This document shows, one piece after another, positions 41,868 to 50,309 of a DNA stretch of 64,000 nucleotides. Within the stretch, counting starts at the first letter, position 1; each line of letters starts with the position of its first letter. The stretch spans positions 1 through 64,000 of the forward strand of contig JBLNBO010000007.1 of assembly GCA_050260055.1 (NCBI GenBank), read 5' to 3'. The position numbers and the translations under genes are program-made. The stretch comes from JBLMYQ01 sp050260055 (lineage in GTDB: Bacteria; Bacillota; Clostridia; Acetivibrionales; UBA4821). The notes beneath the pieces are model-generated. The model ran no database searches. It worked only from the letters and a program-made list of their open reading frames with translations, and was not told the DNA's origin.

Positions 41868-42611
41868 TTGAGCCTTAAGGGTAAAACAGCGGTTATTACC
41901 GGTAGCAGCCGTGGAATTGGAAGAGCTATAGCGTTAAAACTGGCTGATATGGGCGCGGATATAGTCCTTAATGCAACAGTTAATTCTGATGCAATAGACC
42001 AGGTTGAAAAAGAAATAAAAGCAAAAGGTGTAAAAGTATTAACAATCAAATGTGATATAAGTAATTTTGAAGAAGTTGAAAAATTATTTGAAGAAGTTAT
42101 TAAACAATTTGGGAAAGTTGACATATTGGTTAATAATGCAGGAATAACTAAAGATGGTTTGTTGTTAAGAATGAATGAAAATGATTGGAATGAAGTATTA
42201 GATACGAATTTAAAAAGCGTATTTAATTGTACAAAAATTGTTTCTAAAGTTATGATTAAGAACAAATCTGGGAAGATTATTAACATGTCTTCTATATCAG
42301 GTATTACAGGTGCTGCGGGACAGACTAATTATTCAGCTTCTAAGGCTGGAGTAATAGGATTTACAAAGGCTGCCGCAAGAGAATTTGCATCAAGAGGAAT
42401 AACCGTTAATGCAATTGCTCCTGGTTTTATTCAATCAAGAATGACTGATAAACTGCCGGAACAAATCAAGGAAGAATACTTATCAAATATACCGCTTAAA
42501 AGGTTTGGGACTCCTGAAGAAGTGGCTGATTTGGTAGGATTTCTGGCCTCAGATAAAGCAAATTATATAACTGGTCAGGTAATACATATTGACGGCGGAA
42601 TGGTTATGTAA
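41868..42611 (+). CDS. fabG: 3-oxoacyl-ACP reductase
   Basis: A 247-residue short-chain dehydrogenase using NADPH. The nucleotide site TGSSRGIG (11-18), the active-site Asn114, Ser141/142, Tyr155 and Lys159 (YSASK) are all present. The start is TTG 41868 after AGGAGGTGATTTT. It carries out the first reduction of each elongation cycle. Confidence 0.96.
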   Translation: MSLKGKTAVITGSSRGIGRAIALKLADMGADIVLNATVNSDAIDQVEKEIKAKGVKVLTIKCDISNFEEVEKLFEEVIKQFGKVDILVNNAGITKDGLLLRMNENDWNEVLDTNLKSVFNCTKIVSKVMIKNKSGKIINMSSISGITGAAGQTNYSASKAGVIGFTKAAAREFASRGITVNAIAPGFIQSRMTDKLPEQIKEEYLSNIPLKRFGTPEEVADLVGFLASDKANYITGQVIHIDGGMVM

Positions 42612-42651
42612 TATTATCATTATAGTTAGTTTCCTGGGAGGAGGTGAACAG

Positions 42652-42879
42652 ATGGTTTTTGAGAAAGTTAAGGAGATAATTGTTGATCAGTTGGGTGTAG
42701 AAGAAGATGATGTAGCCATGGAATCTTCCTTCATAGATGATTTGGGTGCTGATTCACTTGATATAGTTGAGTTGATTATGGCTCTTGAAGAAGAATTCGA
42801 TCTTGAGATCCCAGATGAAGAGGCTGAGAAGATTACTACTGTTGGTGATGTTGTAGATTATATCAAGAGTAACACATAA
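42652..42879 (+). CDS. acpP: acyl carrier protein
   Basis: A 75-residue acidic carrier. GADSLDIVELIMALEEEFD contains the phosphopantetheine Ser35. ATG 42652 follows GGGAGGAGGTGAACAG; the frame is open further upstream but has no suitable start. It lies between fabG and fabF and is followed by a hairpin that may give extra acpP transcript relative to fabF. Confidence 0.97.
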   Translation: MVFEKVKEIIVDQLGVEEDDVAMESSFIDDLGADSLDIVELIMALEEEFDLEIPDEEAEKITTVGDVVDYIKSNT

Positions 42880-42901
42880 TGTACGAAATAAAAAAATACT
42901 T

Positions 42902-42928
42902 AAGAGTCCCCATTAGGGGACTTTTTTA
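42902..42928 (+). terminator. hairpin after acpP
   Basis: AGTCCCC / GGGGACT stem followed by T6. It may be partial, because fabF follows without an obvious strong promoter. Confidence 0.75.
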
Positions 42929-43037
42929 TTTAATTTTGAAGGTAAGTTTGATTTAAATCACTATATTGTGTTAAATACAGCAAGTTTTAAAATTTGCTTA
43001 AAAATTTAAAGCAATAATAGGATTATGGAGGTATTAA

Positions 43038-44273
43038 ATGAAGAAAAGGGTTGTAATTACTGGTACAGGAGCAGTAACGTGCTTGGGAACAGGAAAAAGA
43101 AACTTCTGGGAAGCACTTAAAGAAGGTAAATCAGGCATTGGGGTAATAAAAAGATTTGATCCTTCTCAATTTCCAACTCAAATTGCTGGAGAGCTAAAAG
43201 ACTTTGAACCAGAACAATATTTAGACAAGAAAGAAGCCAGGAGAATGGATAGATATACCCAATATGCAATGTCTGCAGCAAAAATTGCAGTTGAGGATTC
43301 TGGCATTGATCTTGAAAAAATTGATAGATTTAGAATGGGGGTTATCTTTGGCACTGGAATAGGTGGAATTGAAACCCTGGAAGAGCAGAAAGTAACCCTC
43401 ATAGAAAAAGGGCCTGATAGAATCAGCCCATTCCTAATTCCAATGATGATAGCAAATATGGCTGCAGGCCAAATTGCTATTGAGTTTGGAGCTAAAGGGA
43501 TTAATGAGACTATCTTGACTGCTTGTGCATCTTCTACAAATGCGGTGGGAGATGCGTTTAAAATCGTACAAAGAGGAGAGTGCGATGTCGTGATAACTGG
43601 AGGTTCTGAGGCACCAATCACACCTCTTGCTTTTGCCGGTTTTTGTTCATTGAAGGCAATGTCGCGCAGAAATAATAATCCGCAAAGTGCTTCCAGACCG
43701 TTTGATTCAGAACGTGATGGATTTGTAATGAGTGAAGGTGGTGCAATTCTAATTCTTGAAGAATATGAGCATGCTGTAAAAAGAGGAGCTAATATAATTG
43801 CTGAAATAGTCGGTTATGGAGCAACAGCAGATGCTTATCATATTACTGCTCCTTGTCCCGATGGCGAAGGTGCAGCACGGTCAATGCAGATGGCGGTGAG
43901 GGATGCGGGAATTGATTTTAAAGATATAGATTATATCAATGCGCATGGGACCTCAACATCAATGAATGACAAAGCTGAAACATCTGCAATCAAAAGCGTG
44001 TTTGGAGAGGATGCTTATAAATTAGCAGTAAGTTCAACAAAATCAATGATTGGTCATATGATGGGAGCTTCGGGAGCAATTGAGGCAATAATATGTGCAC
44101 TTGCACTCCAGGATGGTTATATCCCTCCAACAATAAACTATACGATACCTGACCCCGATTGCGATTTGGATTTTGTTCCGAATAAGGGAAGAAATGCTGA
44201 TATTAAATATGCAATGTCTAATTCATTTGGATTCGGAGGGCATAATGCTACTCTAGTTTTCAAAAAAGTATAA
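43038..44273 (+). CDS. fabF: beta-ketoacyl-ACP synthase II
   Basis: A 411-residue elongating condensing enzyme. Catalytic Cys163 (TACASSTNAV), the two His residues in NAHGTSTSMND and GHMMGASGAIE are present. TTATGGAGGTATTAA precedes ATG 43038. It completes the elongation set except for the dehydratase and enoyl-ACP reductase, which are not in this window. Confidence 0.96.
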   Translation: MKKRVVITGTGAVTCLGTGKRNFWEALKEGKSGIGVIKRFDPSQFPTQIAGELKDFEPEQYLDKKEARRMDRYTQYAMSAAKIAVEDSGIDLEKIDRFRMGVIFGTGIGGIETLEEQKVTLIEKGPDRISPFLIPMMIANMAAGQIAIEFGAKGINETILTACASSTNAVGDAFKIVQRGECDVVITGGSEAPITPLAFAGFCSLKAMSRRNNNPQSASRPFDSERDGFVMSEGGAILILEEYEHAVKRGANIIAEIVGYGATADAYHITAPCPDGEGAARSMQMAVRDAGIDFKDIDYINAHGTSTSMNDKAETSAIKSVFGEDAYKLAVSSTKSMIGHMMGASGAIEAIICALALQDGYIPPTINYTIPDPDCDLDFVPNKGRNADIKYAMSNSFGFGGHNATLVFKKV

Positions 44274-44300
44274 TCTGATAAAAATAAGTGAGGTGATTTG

Positions 44301-45524
44301 ATGAATTCTGAAGTTATTGCTGTTGGAACAGAGCTTTTAATGGGACAGATAGCAAATACTAATGCACAGTATATTTCCCGGAAACTCGCTGAATATGGAG
44401 TAAACCTTTATTATCATACTGTTGTTGGTGATAACGCATCAAGAATCCTCGATATTTTTAATCTTGCACTTAAAAGATCTGAATTAATTATATTTACAGG
44501 TGGATTAGGGCCAACTTCGGATGATATAACAAAAGAAACTGTTGCTGATTATTTTGGCTTAAAAATGAACATTCATAACCAAAGCGAAAGAAAAATCAGG
44601 GATTATGCAGCTAAAACCGGAAGAGCTTTTGCTGAAAGGAGCTTAAAGCAGGCAATTGTTCCTGAAGGAGCTCATATTTTGGAGAACAATTATGGTACAG
44701 CACCTGGAATTGTAATTGAAAAAGACAACAGGATGATTGTGCTTCTTCCTGGTCCTCCGCGGGAAATGATACCTATGTTTAATGATTTTACGAAAAAATA
44801 TCTTTTAAAAGAAAGCGGAATTATCTATTCAAAATATATAAAATTGCTTGGAATGTCCGAACCTCTGGTTGAAGAGACAATCAAGGATTTAATTCAAACA
44901 CAGACGAACCCTACAATTGCTCCGTATGTTGGAGATGGAGAGGTAACCTTAAGAGTTACTGCTAGGGCAGATTGCATTTCAAAGGCTGAAAAGATTATTA
45001 AACCGATTGAAAAAGAAATTACGTCAAGATTTGGTGATAAAGTTTTTAGTACAGAAGGAGAAAAGATAGAAAAGGTAGTGGTCGACTTATTAAGTAATTC
45101 TGGCAAAAAACTTGCTGTGGCTGAGTCATGCACCGGAGGACTGGTTGCATCAAAAATAACAAGTGTTCCAGGGGCATCACAGGTTTTTGGTTTAGGACTT
45201 GTTGCATATTCAAATGAATCAAAAATAGAATTACTGGGAGTAAAAAAGGAAACTCTTGAAAAGTTTGGAGCAGTAAGTAAAGAAACTGTTTTGGAAATGG
45301 CGGCAGGAGTAAAGAAGGCTTCGGGAGCAGATATAGGATTGGCGGTAACAGGAATTGCCGGGCCTTTAGGAGGAAGCGAAACAAAGCCAGTTGGACTTGT
45401 ATATATCGGATTGGCAGATGAGAATGGAATTGATGCATGGGAGTTTAGGTTTGCCGGAGATAGAGAAAGAATTAGAATGATGTCTGCAATGAATGCATTG
45501 GATTTAATAAGAAGAAAAAATTAA
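44301..45524 (+). CDS. cinA: CinA-like protein (NMN deamidase / competence-damage inducible)
   Basis: A 407-residue two-domain protein: an N-terminal MoCF-like fold (~3-170, GTELLMGQIANTNAQYI, TGGLGPTSDDITKE) and a C-terminal nicotinamide-nucleotide amidohydrolase domain (~255-405, AESCTGGLVASKITSVPGAS). It takes part in pyridine nucleotide salvage and in some species in DNA uptake. ATG 44301 follows GAGGTGATTTG. Monocistronic with its own terminator. Confidence 0.95.
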   Translation: MNSEVIAVGTELLMGQIANTNAQYISRKLAEYGVNLYYHTVVGDNASRILDIFNLALKRSELIIFTGGLGPTSDDITKETVADYFGLKMNIHNQSERKIRDYAAKTGRAFAERSLKQAIVPEGAHILENNYGTAPGIVIEKDNRMIVLLPGPPREMIPMFNDFTKKYLLKESGIIYSKYIKLLGMSEPLVEETIKDLIQTQTNPTIAPYVGDGEVTLRVTARADCISKAEKIIKPIEKEITSRFGDKVFSTEGEKIEKVVVDLLSNSGKKLAVAESCTGGLVASKITSVPGASQVFGLGLVAYSNESKIELLGVKKETLEKFGAVSKETVLEMAAGVKKASGADIGLAVTGIAGPLGGSETKPVGLVYIGLADENGIDAWEFRFAGDRERIRMMSAMNALDLIRRKN

Positions 45525-45552
45525 TATTGTAAAAATATGGAAAATGTTATAT

Positions 45553-45589
45553 AATGAAAGACAGAACATGGTCTTTCATTTTTTTTTTA
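45553..45589 (+). terminator. terminator after cinA
   Basis: AATGAAAGAC / GTCTTTCATT stem (45553-45562 with 45571-45580) followed by a T run. Confidence 0.85.
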
Positions 45590-45628
45590 ATAAAACATCT
45601 TTGCTTAATTTAGTAAGGAGGAGATGGT

Positions 45629-45745
45629 ATGAGAGGAATTTTAATGTTTTTTAGAAAGCTTAAAGCTAAGAAAAAGCTTTATGTTGACAGAAAAATAAAT
45701 ACAATTAATTGTATTTATTTAGGAAGAAAACTGGAGAATTATTAA
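45629..45745 (+). CDS. small basic protein, 38 residues
   Basis: Begins MRGILMFFRKLKAKKKLY and ends GRKLENY. About a third of its residues are Lys or Arg, and it has no membrane segment beyond a short hydrophobic start. AAGGAGGAGATGGT gives it a near-perfect ribosome site, which is the main evidence that it is real. A second small gene follows in the same direction after 16 bases. Function unknown. Confidence 0.5.
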   Translation: MRGILMFFRKLKAKKKLYVDRKINTINCIYLGRKLENY

Positions 45746-45761
45746 TTGGGAGAATGTTAGG

Positions 45762-45929
45762 ATGAGGAGAAAGTTTAAGGAGTTAAGTAAGAAAGAGAAA
45801 TCTGTTACTTTACTTATAAGAACTGGATGTATCCTAATCTTAGCATCAGCATTAATTCCGGATTCTATATACCGGAAAATTTTATTTCTTATAGGAGTAA
45901 TACTTTTTCTTATGGGAGTATTTGTTTGA
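45762..45929 (+). CDS. small two-helix membrane protein, 55 residues
   Basis: A charged N-terminus (MRRKFKELSKKEKS) is followed by two hydrophobic segments (LLIRTGCILILASALI, ~17-33, and ILFLIGVILFLMGVFV, ~40-55) with a short PDSIYRK turn. GGGAG lies nine bases before ATG 45762. The stop is followed at once by a hairpin, consistent with a real gene end. Unknown function; it may act with the small basic protein before it. Confidence 0.5.
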   Translation: MRRKFKELSKKEKSVTLLIRTGCILILASALIPDSIYRKILFLIGVILFLMGVFV

Positions 45930-45930
45930 A

Positions 45931-45956
45931 GGCCTCAAAAGAGGCCTATTTTCTTT
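45931..45956 (+). terminator. hairpin after the small membrane gene
   Basis: AGGCCTC / GAGGCCT around AAAA, followed by ATTTTCTTT. Confidence 0.7.
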
Positions 45957-45965
45957 AATAAAAGC

Positions 45966-46033
45966 TTGACAAATTGGAATTTCCCAATTAAAATACATCT
46001 GTAAAGCAAAAGTACTTTACAGATGTATTTTTT
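45966..46033 (+). promoter_or_regulatory. ylxM: ylxM-ffh promoter with leader hairpin
   Basis: Consensus TTGACA (45966-45971), a 17-base spacer and TAAAAT (45989-45994). A 12-bp hairpin (45995-46006 with 46015-46026) followed by ATTTTTT overlaps the expected start point near 46001, just before the ylxM ribosome site TTTGGAGC. It looks like an attenuator or an mRNA 5' stabiliser. Confidence 0.7.
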
Positions 46034-46042
46034 GGAGCTAAT

Positions 46043-46405
46043 ATGGAAAAGAATATTGAAATATGTCTTCTGCTTGATTTTTACGGTCAGCTTTTGACTC
46101 CCAGGCAGGAAGAAATAATGAATATGTACTATAATAATGACTTGAGCCTTGGAGAAATTGCTGAAAACCTTGGGATAACACGACAGGGAGTTCATGACAA
46201 TATAAGACGAAGCGAAAATACCTTGATTGAAATGGAAGAAAGGCTTAGTCTTGTAAAAAAGTTTAAAGACAATAAAGCAAAGGTAAAGACTGTACTTGAG
46301 AGAATAAGCTTTTTGGGAGATGAACTTTCTGAAAAGCGGTATGAATCAGCTAATAATGAGATAAATAAGATAAAGAACATATTGAACAGCATCATAGATG
46401 ATTAA
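46043..46405 (+). CDS. ylxM: YlxM/UPF0122 DNA-binding protein
   Basis: A 120-residue protein resembling sigma region 4: LTPRQEEIMNMYYNNDLSLG followed by EIAENLGITRQGVHDNIRR is a helix-turn-helix. In Gram-positive bacteria YlxM is always next to ffh and influences the signal recognition particle (its molecular role is debated). TTTGGAGCTAAT precedes ATG 46043. It is 17 bases ahead of ffh in the same transcript. Confidence 0.93.
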   Translation: MEKNIEICLLLDFYGQLLTPRQEEIMNMYYNNDLSLGEIAENLGITRQGVHDNIRRSENTLIEMEERLSLVKKFKDNKAKVKTVLERISFLGDELSEKRYESANNEINKIKNILNSIIDD

Positions 46406-46422
46406 TGGCAGGTGATTAATAA

Positions 46423-47760
46423 GTGGTATTTGAAGGATTGGCATCAAAACTACAGGATGTAGTTAAAAAGTTCAGAGGCAAAGGAAGAGTAACCGAAGCG
46501 GATATAAAGGAAATAATGCGCGAAATAAAGCTTGCACTGCTGGAGGCTGATGTAAACTTTAAAGTAGTTAAAGATTTTATAAATGTTGTTTCGCAAAAAG
46601 CACTTGGGCAAGGTGTTCTTGATAGTCTTACACCTGGTCAGCAGGTAATAAAAATAGTTCATGAAGAATTGATTGCTTTGCTTGGTGGAACTCAGAGTAA
46701 GATTACATTTGCACCAAGACCGCCTACTGTAATAATGATGGTAGGTCTTCAAGGTTCCGGTAAAACAACAACCAGTGGAAAGCTTGGGAATCTTTTAAGG
46801 AAACAGGGTAAAAACCCTTTGCTGGCTGCTTGCGATATTTACAGGCCGGCTGCAGTCAAACAGCTTGAAGTTGTTGGTAATCAGCTGAATATTCCGGTTT
46901 ATTCAGAGCCCCCAGGGAAAAGTCCGATTCTAATAGCACAGAATGCAGTTGCACATGCAGATAAAAACGGAAATGATTTAGTTATTATAGATACTGCTGG
47001 ACGGCTTCATATAGATGACGAGCTTATGAGTGAGCTTTCATCAATCAAATCATCTGTAAGGCCGCACGAAATTCTACTTGTAGTTGATTCTATGACGGGC
47101 CAGGATGCAGTAAATATTGCGGGCACATTTAATGAGAAGCTTGGAATTGATGGAATAATACTTACCAAACTTGATGGTGATACTAGGGGTGGTGCGGCAC
47201 TATCGGTCAAATCTGTTACTGGCAAGCCAATCAAGTTTGCTGGTATGGGAGAAAAGCTAAGCGACTTAGAACCATTCTATCCTGACAGAATGGCATCAAG
47301 AATAATTGGAATGGGTGATGTATTAAGTCTGATAGAAAAAGCGCAGGATGCATTTGATGAGAAAAAAGCCCTTGAACTTGAAAAGAAAATGCGTACAGCC
47401 CAATTTTCGCTTGATGATTTTCTGGACCAGCTTCAGCAAATGAAAAAGATTGGGCCAATGAATCAGATTCTCGGTATGATTCCGGGACTGTCGCAAAAAG
47501 ATTTGCAGGGCGTAGATTTAGATGAGAAAAAGATGGTTCATTTTGAAGCGATGATTCAATCAATGACAAAAAAGGAGAGAAATGATCCTTCAATAATTAA
47601 TGCAAGCAGGAAAAAGAGAATAACCGAAGGCAGTGGAACAACAGTGCAAGAACTTAACAAATTGTTAAAGCAGTTTGAAGAAATGAAGAAGATGATGAAG
47701 CAGTTTACAAATATGAATAAATCAAAAAGAGGAATGTTTAAACTGCCGTTCATGAGGTAA
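46423..47760 (+). CDS. ffh: signal recognition particle protein Ffh
   Basis: A 445-residue GTPase that binds signal sequences and the 4.5S/6S-type SRP RNA and targets nascent membrane proteins to FtsY. N domain 1-90, G domain with GLQGSGKTTT (108-117), DTAGRLH and TKLDGDTRGGAAL, and the Met-rich M domain (from ~300, GPMNQILGMIPG, MKKMMKQFTNMNK). GTG 46423 follows CAGGTGATTAATAA. Full length. Confidence 0.97.
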   Translation: MVFEGLASKLQDVVKKFRGKGRVTEADIKEIMREIKLALLEADVNFKVVKDFINVVSQKALGQGVLDSLTPGQQVIKIVHEELIALLGGTQSKITFAPRPPTVIMMVGLQGSGKTTTSGKLGNLLRKQGKNPLLAACDIYRPAAVKQLEVVGNQLNIPVYSEPPGKSPILIAQNAVAHADKNGNDLVIIDTAGRLHIDDELMSELSSIKSSVRPHEILLVVDSMTGQDAVNIAGTFNEKLGIDGIILTKLDGDTRGGAALSVKSVTGKPIKFAGMGEKLSDLEPFYPDRMASRIIGMGDVLSLIEKAQDAFDEKKALELEKKMRTAQFSLDDFLDQLQQMKKIGPMNQILGMIPGLSQKDLQGVDLDEKKMVHFEAMIQSMTKKERNDPSIINASRKKRITEGSGTTVQELNKLLKQFEEMKKMMKQFTNMNKSKRGMFKLPFMR

Positions 47761-47772
47761 CTCACCCTTCTA

Positions 47773-47800
47773 ACTTTCCTCTCTCAAGATAGAGGGAAGA
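47773..47800. repeat. CCTCTCTC-type palindrome after ffh
   Basis: CTTTCCTCTCTC / TAGAGGGAAG is a short imperfect hairpin of the CCCTCTC repeat type seen also at 34544-34673 and 51316-51432. It could act as ffh's terminator, though no T run follows. Confidence 0.5.
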
Positions 47801-47878
47801 AAAAGAAAGACTTTAGGGAAAAGAAAATTGATTTAGTAACATAAAAATTACCATATAAAATAAAAATCATCAGAAGCA

Positions 47879-47985
47879 AGCAGTACAAGGCGCGCAAGGC
47901 GAAATGCACGGAGCATATTTCCGATATGTGAGTACATTGAGTCCGTAACGCAACACAGTAATGCGCCGATTATCAGGATTTTTAA
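47879..47985. repeat. GC-richer palindromic element before rpsP
   Basis: About 107 bases beginning CAAGCAGTACAAGGCGCGCA, markedly richer in GC than the surroundings, with CATATTTCCGATATG as a central hairpin and CGGAGC/GCTCCG-like pieces around it. No open frame. It probably belongs to a dispersed repeat family; copies elsewhere in the genome would settle this. Confidence 0.5.
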
Positions 47986-48013
47986 CATGATTCATTGGAG
48001 GGAGGTGAAAAAT

Positions 48014-48253
48014 ATGGCAGTAAAAATGAGACTTAGAAGAATAGGTGCTAAGAAAGCTCCTTTCTACAGAATTGTTATTGCAGATTCTAGATATCCTAGA
48101 GATGGAAGATTTATCGAAGAAATCGGCACATACAACCCAATGGTTGAACCAGTTGAAATTAAAATCGATATGGAAAAAGCTGAGAAATGGATTAAGAATG
48201 GTGCTCAACCAACAGATACAGTTAAAGGATTGCTCAAAAAGGTCAGCAAATAA
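48014..48253 (+). CDS. rpsP: 30S ribosomal protein S16
   Basis: A 79-residue small-subunit protein. MAVKMRLRRIGAKKAPFYRI and DGRFIEEIGTYNPM are diagnostic. GGAGGGAGGTGAAAAAT precedes ATG 48014. First gene of the rpsP-khpA-rimM-trmD-rplS cluster, which is conserved in Firmicutes. Confidence 0.97.
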   Translation: MAVKMRLRRIGAKKAPFYRIVIADSRYPRDGRFIEEIGTYNPMVEPVEIKIDMEKAEKWIKNGAQPTDTVKGLLKKVSK

Positions 48254-48294
48254 ACTGAAAACAAGAATGGTCATTAAGTTGGAGGAATTTTGAT

Positions 48295-48525
48295 ATGAAG
48301 GAATTACTTGAAGTAATTGCTAAATCACTTGTTGACTTACCTGAACAGGTACAGGTTACAGAAACCAAAACAGAAGATGTAATCAGGCTTGAGTTAAGGG
48401 TTGCCGATGACGATGTAGGTAAAGTAATCGGCAAACAAGGCAGAATTGCAAAGGCTATAAGAACACTTGTGAAAGCTAATGCAGTTAAAGAAAATAAAAA
48501 GGTTTATGTTGATATTAATCAATAA
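48295..48525 (+). CDS. khpA: KH-domain RNA-binding protein KhpA
   Basis: A 76-residue single-KH protein (YlqC family) with the GxxG loop in VIGKQGRIAKAIRTLV. It binds RNA, often together with KhpB/Jag, and affects cell elongation and sRNA handling in other Firmicutes. TTGGAGGAATTTTGAT precedes ATG 48295. Always between rpsP and rimM in this group. Confidence 0.95.
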   Translation: MKELLEVIAKSLVDLPEQVQVTETKTEDVIRLELRVADDDVGKVIGKQGRIAKAIRTLVKANAVKENKKVYVDINQ

Positions 48526-48534
48526 AGGTGAGTT

Positions 48535-49050
48535 ATGATAGAATACCTTGAAATAGGTAAGATAATAAATACACATGGAGTTAAGGGAGAATTAAAAGTT
48601 CTTCCTTTAACTGATGATGCCAGAAGATTCGATAAGCTTGAAAGCCTTTTTATTGACCAAAAAGGCGAATTAAAAAAGTATGATATTGAATATGTCAGGT
48701 ATCATAAAGGATTTGTATTATTAAAAGTTAAGGGTATAGAGAGCATGGAACAGGCAGATTTGCTGCGTAACCATGTTCTCAAAATTCACCGGAAAGACGC
48801 TGTAAGACTGCCGGAAGGCAGTTACTTTATTTGTGACATAATTGGAATGCAGGTTAATGATATTTCGGGGAGAAAACTTGGTTTGCTTCAAGATGTACTT
48901 AAAACCGGAAGCAATGATGTATATATTGTTAAGGAAGAAGATAAAGAGATTCTTATTCCGGCATTGAAATCAGTAGTTAAAAGTGTAGATTTAGAATCAA
49001 AACAAATGATTGTTGATTTACCTGAAGGGATTATTGAGGATGAGGTTTGA
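48535..49050 (+). CDS. rimM: ribosome maturation factor RimM
   Basis: A 171-residue 30S assembly factor. N-terminal RimM beta-barrel (GKIINTHGVKGELKVLPLTDD) and C-terminal PRC-barrel (~95-170, VNDISGRKLGLLQDVLKTGSNDVY in part). It binds S19 and helps 16S rRNA head maturation. It overlaps trmD by 11 bases. Confidence 0.96.
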   Translation: MIEYLEIGKIINTHGVKGELKVLPLTDDARRFDKLESLFIDQKGELKKYDIEYVRYHKGFVLLKVKGIESMEQADLLRNHVLKIHRKDAVRLPEGSYFICDIIGMQVNDISGRKLGLLQDVLKTGSNDVYIVKEEDKEILIPALKSVVKSVDLESKQMIVDLPEGIIEDEV

Positions 49051-49711
49051 TATACTTACTTTATTCCCTGGAATGTTTGATATTACTCTTGGGGATAGTA
49101 TAATTGGAAGAGCTAGACAAGCCGGGCTGCTTGAAATTAATACGGTTCAAATAAGGGACTTTTCCACAAACAAGCATAAATCAGTTGACGATTATCCGTA
49201 TGGTGGAGGCCCTGGGATGGTTATGCAGGCACAGCCGATATATGATGCCTATATATCAATTGCAAAAGAACTTGAATATAAACCGCGGGTAATATATATG
49301 ACACCGCAGGGAAAGACTCTAAATCAAGAAATGGCAAGAGAATTATCTCAAGAAGAGCATTTAATACTTCTTTGCGGCCATTATGAAGGAATTGACGAGA
49401 GAGTAATCGAAGAAATAGTAACAGATGAAATTTCAATTGGAGATTATGTACTTACAGGTGGAGAGATACCAGCAATGGTTCTTATAGATGCAGTAGGCAG
49501 ATTGGTTCCCGGAGTGTTGGCAGAAGCTTCATGCGAACAGGAATCTTTCAGTCAGGGGCTTTTGGAATATCCGCAGTATACAAGACCGGTAGAATTCAGG
49601 GGAAAGCAAGTACCTGAGGTTCTTCTCTCGGGTCATCATGCAAATATCGAAAAATGGAGGCATGAACAGGCTGTAGAAAGGACTAAAAGGAAAAGGCCGG
49701 AATTGACTTGA
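49040..49711 (+). CDS. trmD: tRNA (guanine37-N1)-methyltransferase TrmD
   Basis: A 223-residue SPOUT-class enzyme making m1G37 to prevent frameshifting. The knot motifs DYPYGGGPGMVMQAQPI, LLCGHYEGIDERV and SIGDYVLTGGEIPAMVLIDA are clear. ATG 49040 (MRFDILTLFPG) lies within the end of rimM, after TTGAGG. Essential in most bacteria. Confidence 0.97.
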   Translation: MRFDILTLFPGMFDITLGDSIIGRARQAGLLEINTVQIRDFSTNKHKSVDDYPYGGGPGMVMQAQPIYDAYISIAKELEYKPRVIYMTPQGKTLNQEMARELSQEEHLILLCGHYEGIDERVIEEIVTDEISIGDYVLTGGEIPAMVLIDAVGRLVPGVLAEASCEQESFSQGLLEYPQYTRPVEFRGKQVPEVLLSGHHANIEKWRHEQAVERTKRKRPELT

Positions 49712-49794
49712 ATAATGGATACATTATCAAAGTCTAATATTATTAGAAAAACTATTGTCATATGGAAAATACTATGCTAAAATACTTAAGTGCA

Positions 49795-49854
49795 AATTAC
49801 GGGTGGTCCGCTGTTTAAAACATGAACACCTATGGAGGAAGGAGGTCCACGAAT
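49795..49854 (+). promoter_or_regulatory. L19 leader of rplS (candidate)
   Basis: The 60 bases before the rplS ribosome site (GGGTGGTCCGCTG, CATGAACACC, GGAGGTCCAC) offer GTGG/CCAC and GGTG/CACC pairings that include the ribosome site. Position and pattern fit the L19 leader known in low-GC Gram-positives, which is thought to mediate autogenous control by L19. Confidence 0.55.
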
Positions 49855-50214
49855 ATGGACATTTTAAAAACGGTTGAAAGCCAGCATCTTAAAAGTAAAG
49901 TTCCTGAATTCAATATCGGAGATACTGTTAAGGTATCGGTTAAGGTTAAAGAAGGAAATAGAGAAAGAATTCAGATTTACGAAGGAACAGTTATAAGAAG
50001 AAAAGGCGGCGGAATCAACGAAACATTCACAGTAAGAAGAATTTCTTCTGGTATTGGTGTTGAGAGAACATTCATGCTTCACTCTCCAAAGATTGAAGAT
50101 GTAGCTGTTACAAGAAGAGGTAAGGTTAGAAGAGCTAAACTTTACTACTTGAGAGACAGAGTTGGTAAAGCTGCTAAGGTTAAAGAAGATATTATAAGAA
50201 AAGAACAGAAATAA
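49855..50214 (+). CDS. rplS: 50S ribosomal protein L19
   Basis: A 119-residue large-subunit protein at the subunit interface. FNIGDTVKVSVKVKEGNRER, GGINETFTVRRIS and SPKIEDVAVTRRGKVRRAKL are diagnostic. ATG 49855 follows AAGGAGGTCCACGAAT. Last gene of the rpsP-rplS cluster. Confidence 0.97.
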   Translation: MDILKTVESQHLKSKVPEFNIGDTVKVSVKVKEGNRERIQIYEGTVIRRKGGGINETFTVRRISSGIGVERTFMLHSPKIEDVAVTRRGKVRRAKLYYLRDRVGKAAKVKEDIIRKEQK

Positions 50215-50221
50215 CTTGAAA

Positions 50222-50245
50222 TTAGCCCCTCTCGTAAAGAGAAGG
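50222..50245. repeat. CCCCTCTC palindrome after rplS
   Basis: CCCCTCT / AGAGAAGGG around CGTAA, followed by TTTGTTTTTT after a few bases. It acts as a plausible terminator and belongs in type to the CCCTCTC palindromes. Confidence 0.55.
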
Positions 50246-50309
50246 GTTAATTTGTTTTTTAGTGGATTTTTTTAGTATTATTTAGGTATAATGAATGTAA
50301 ACAGGTTTT

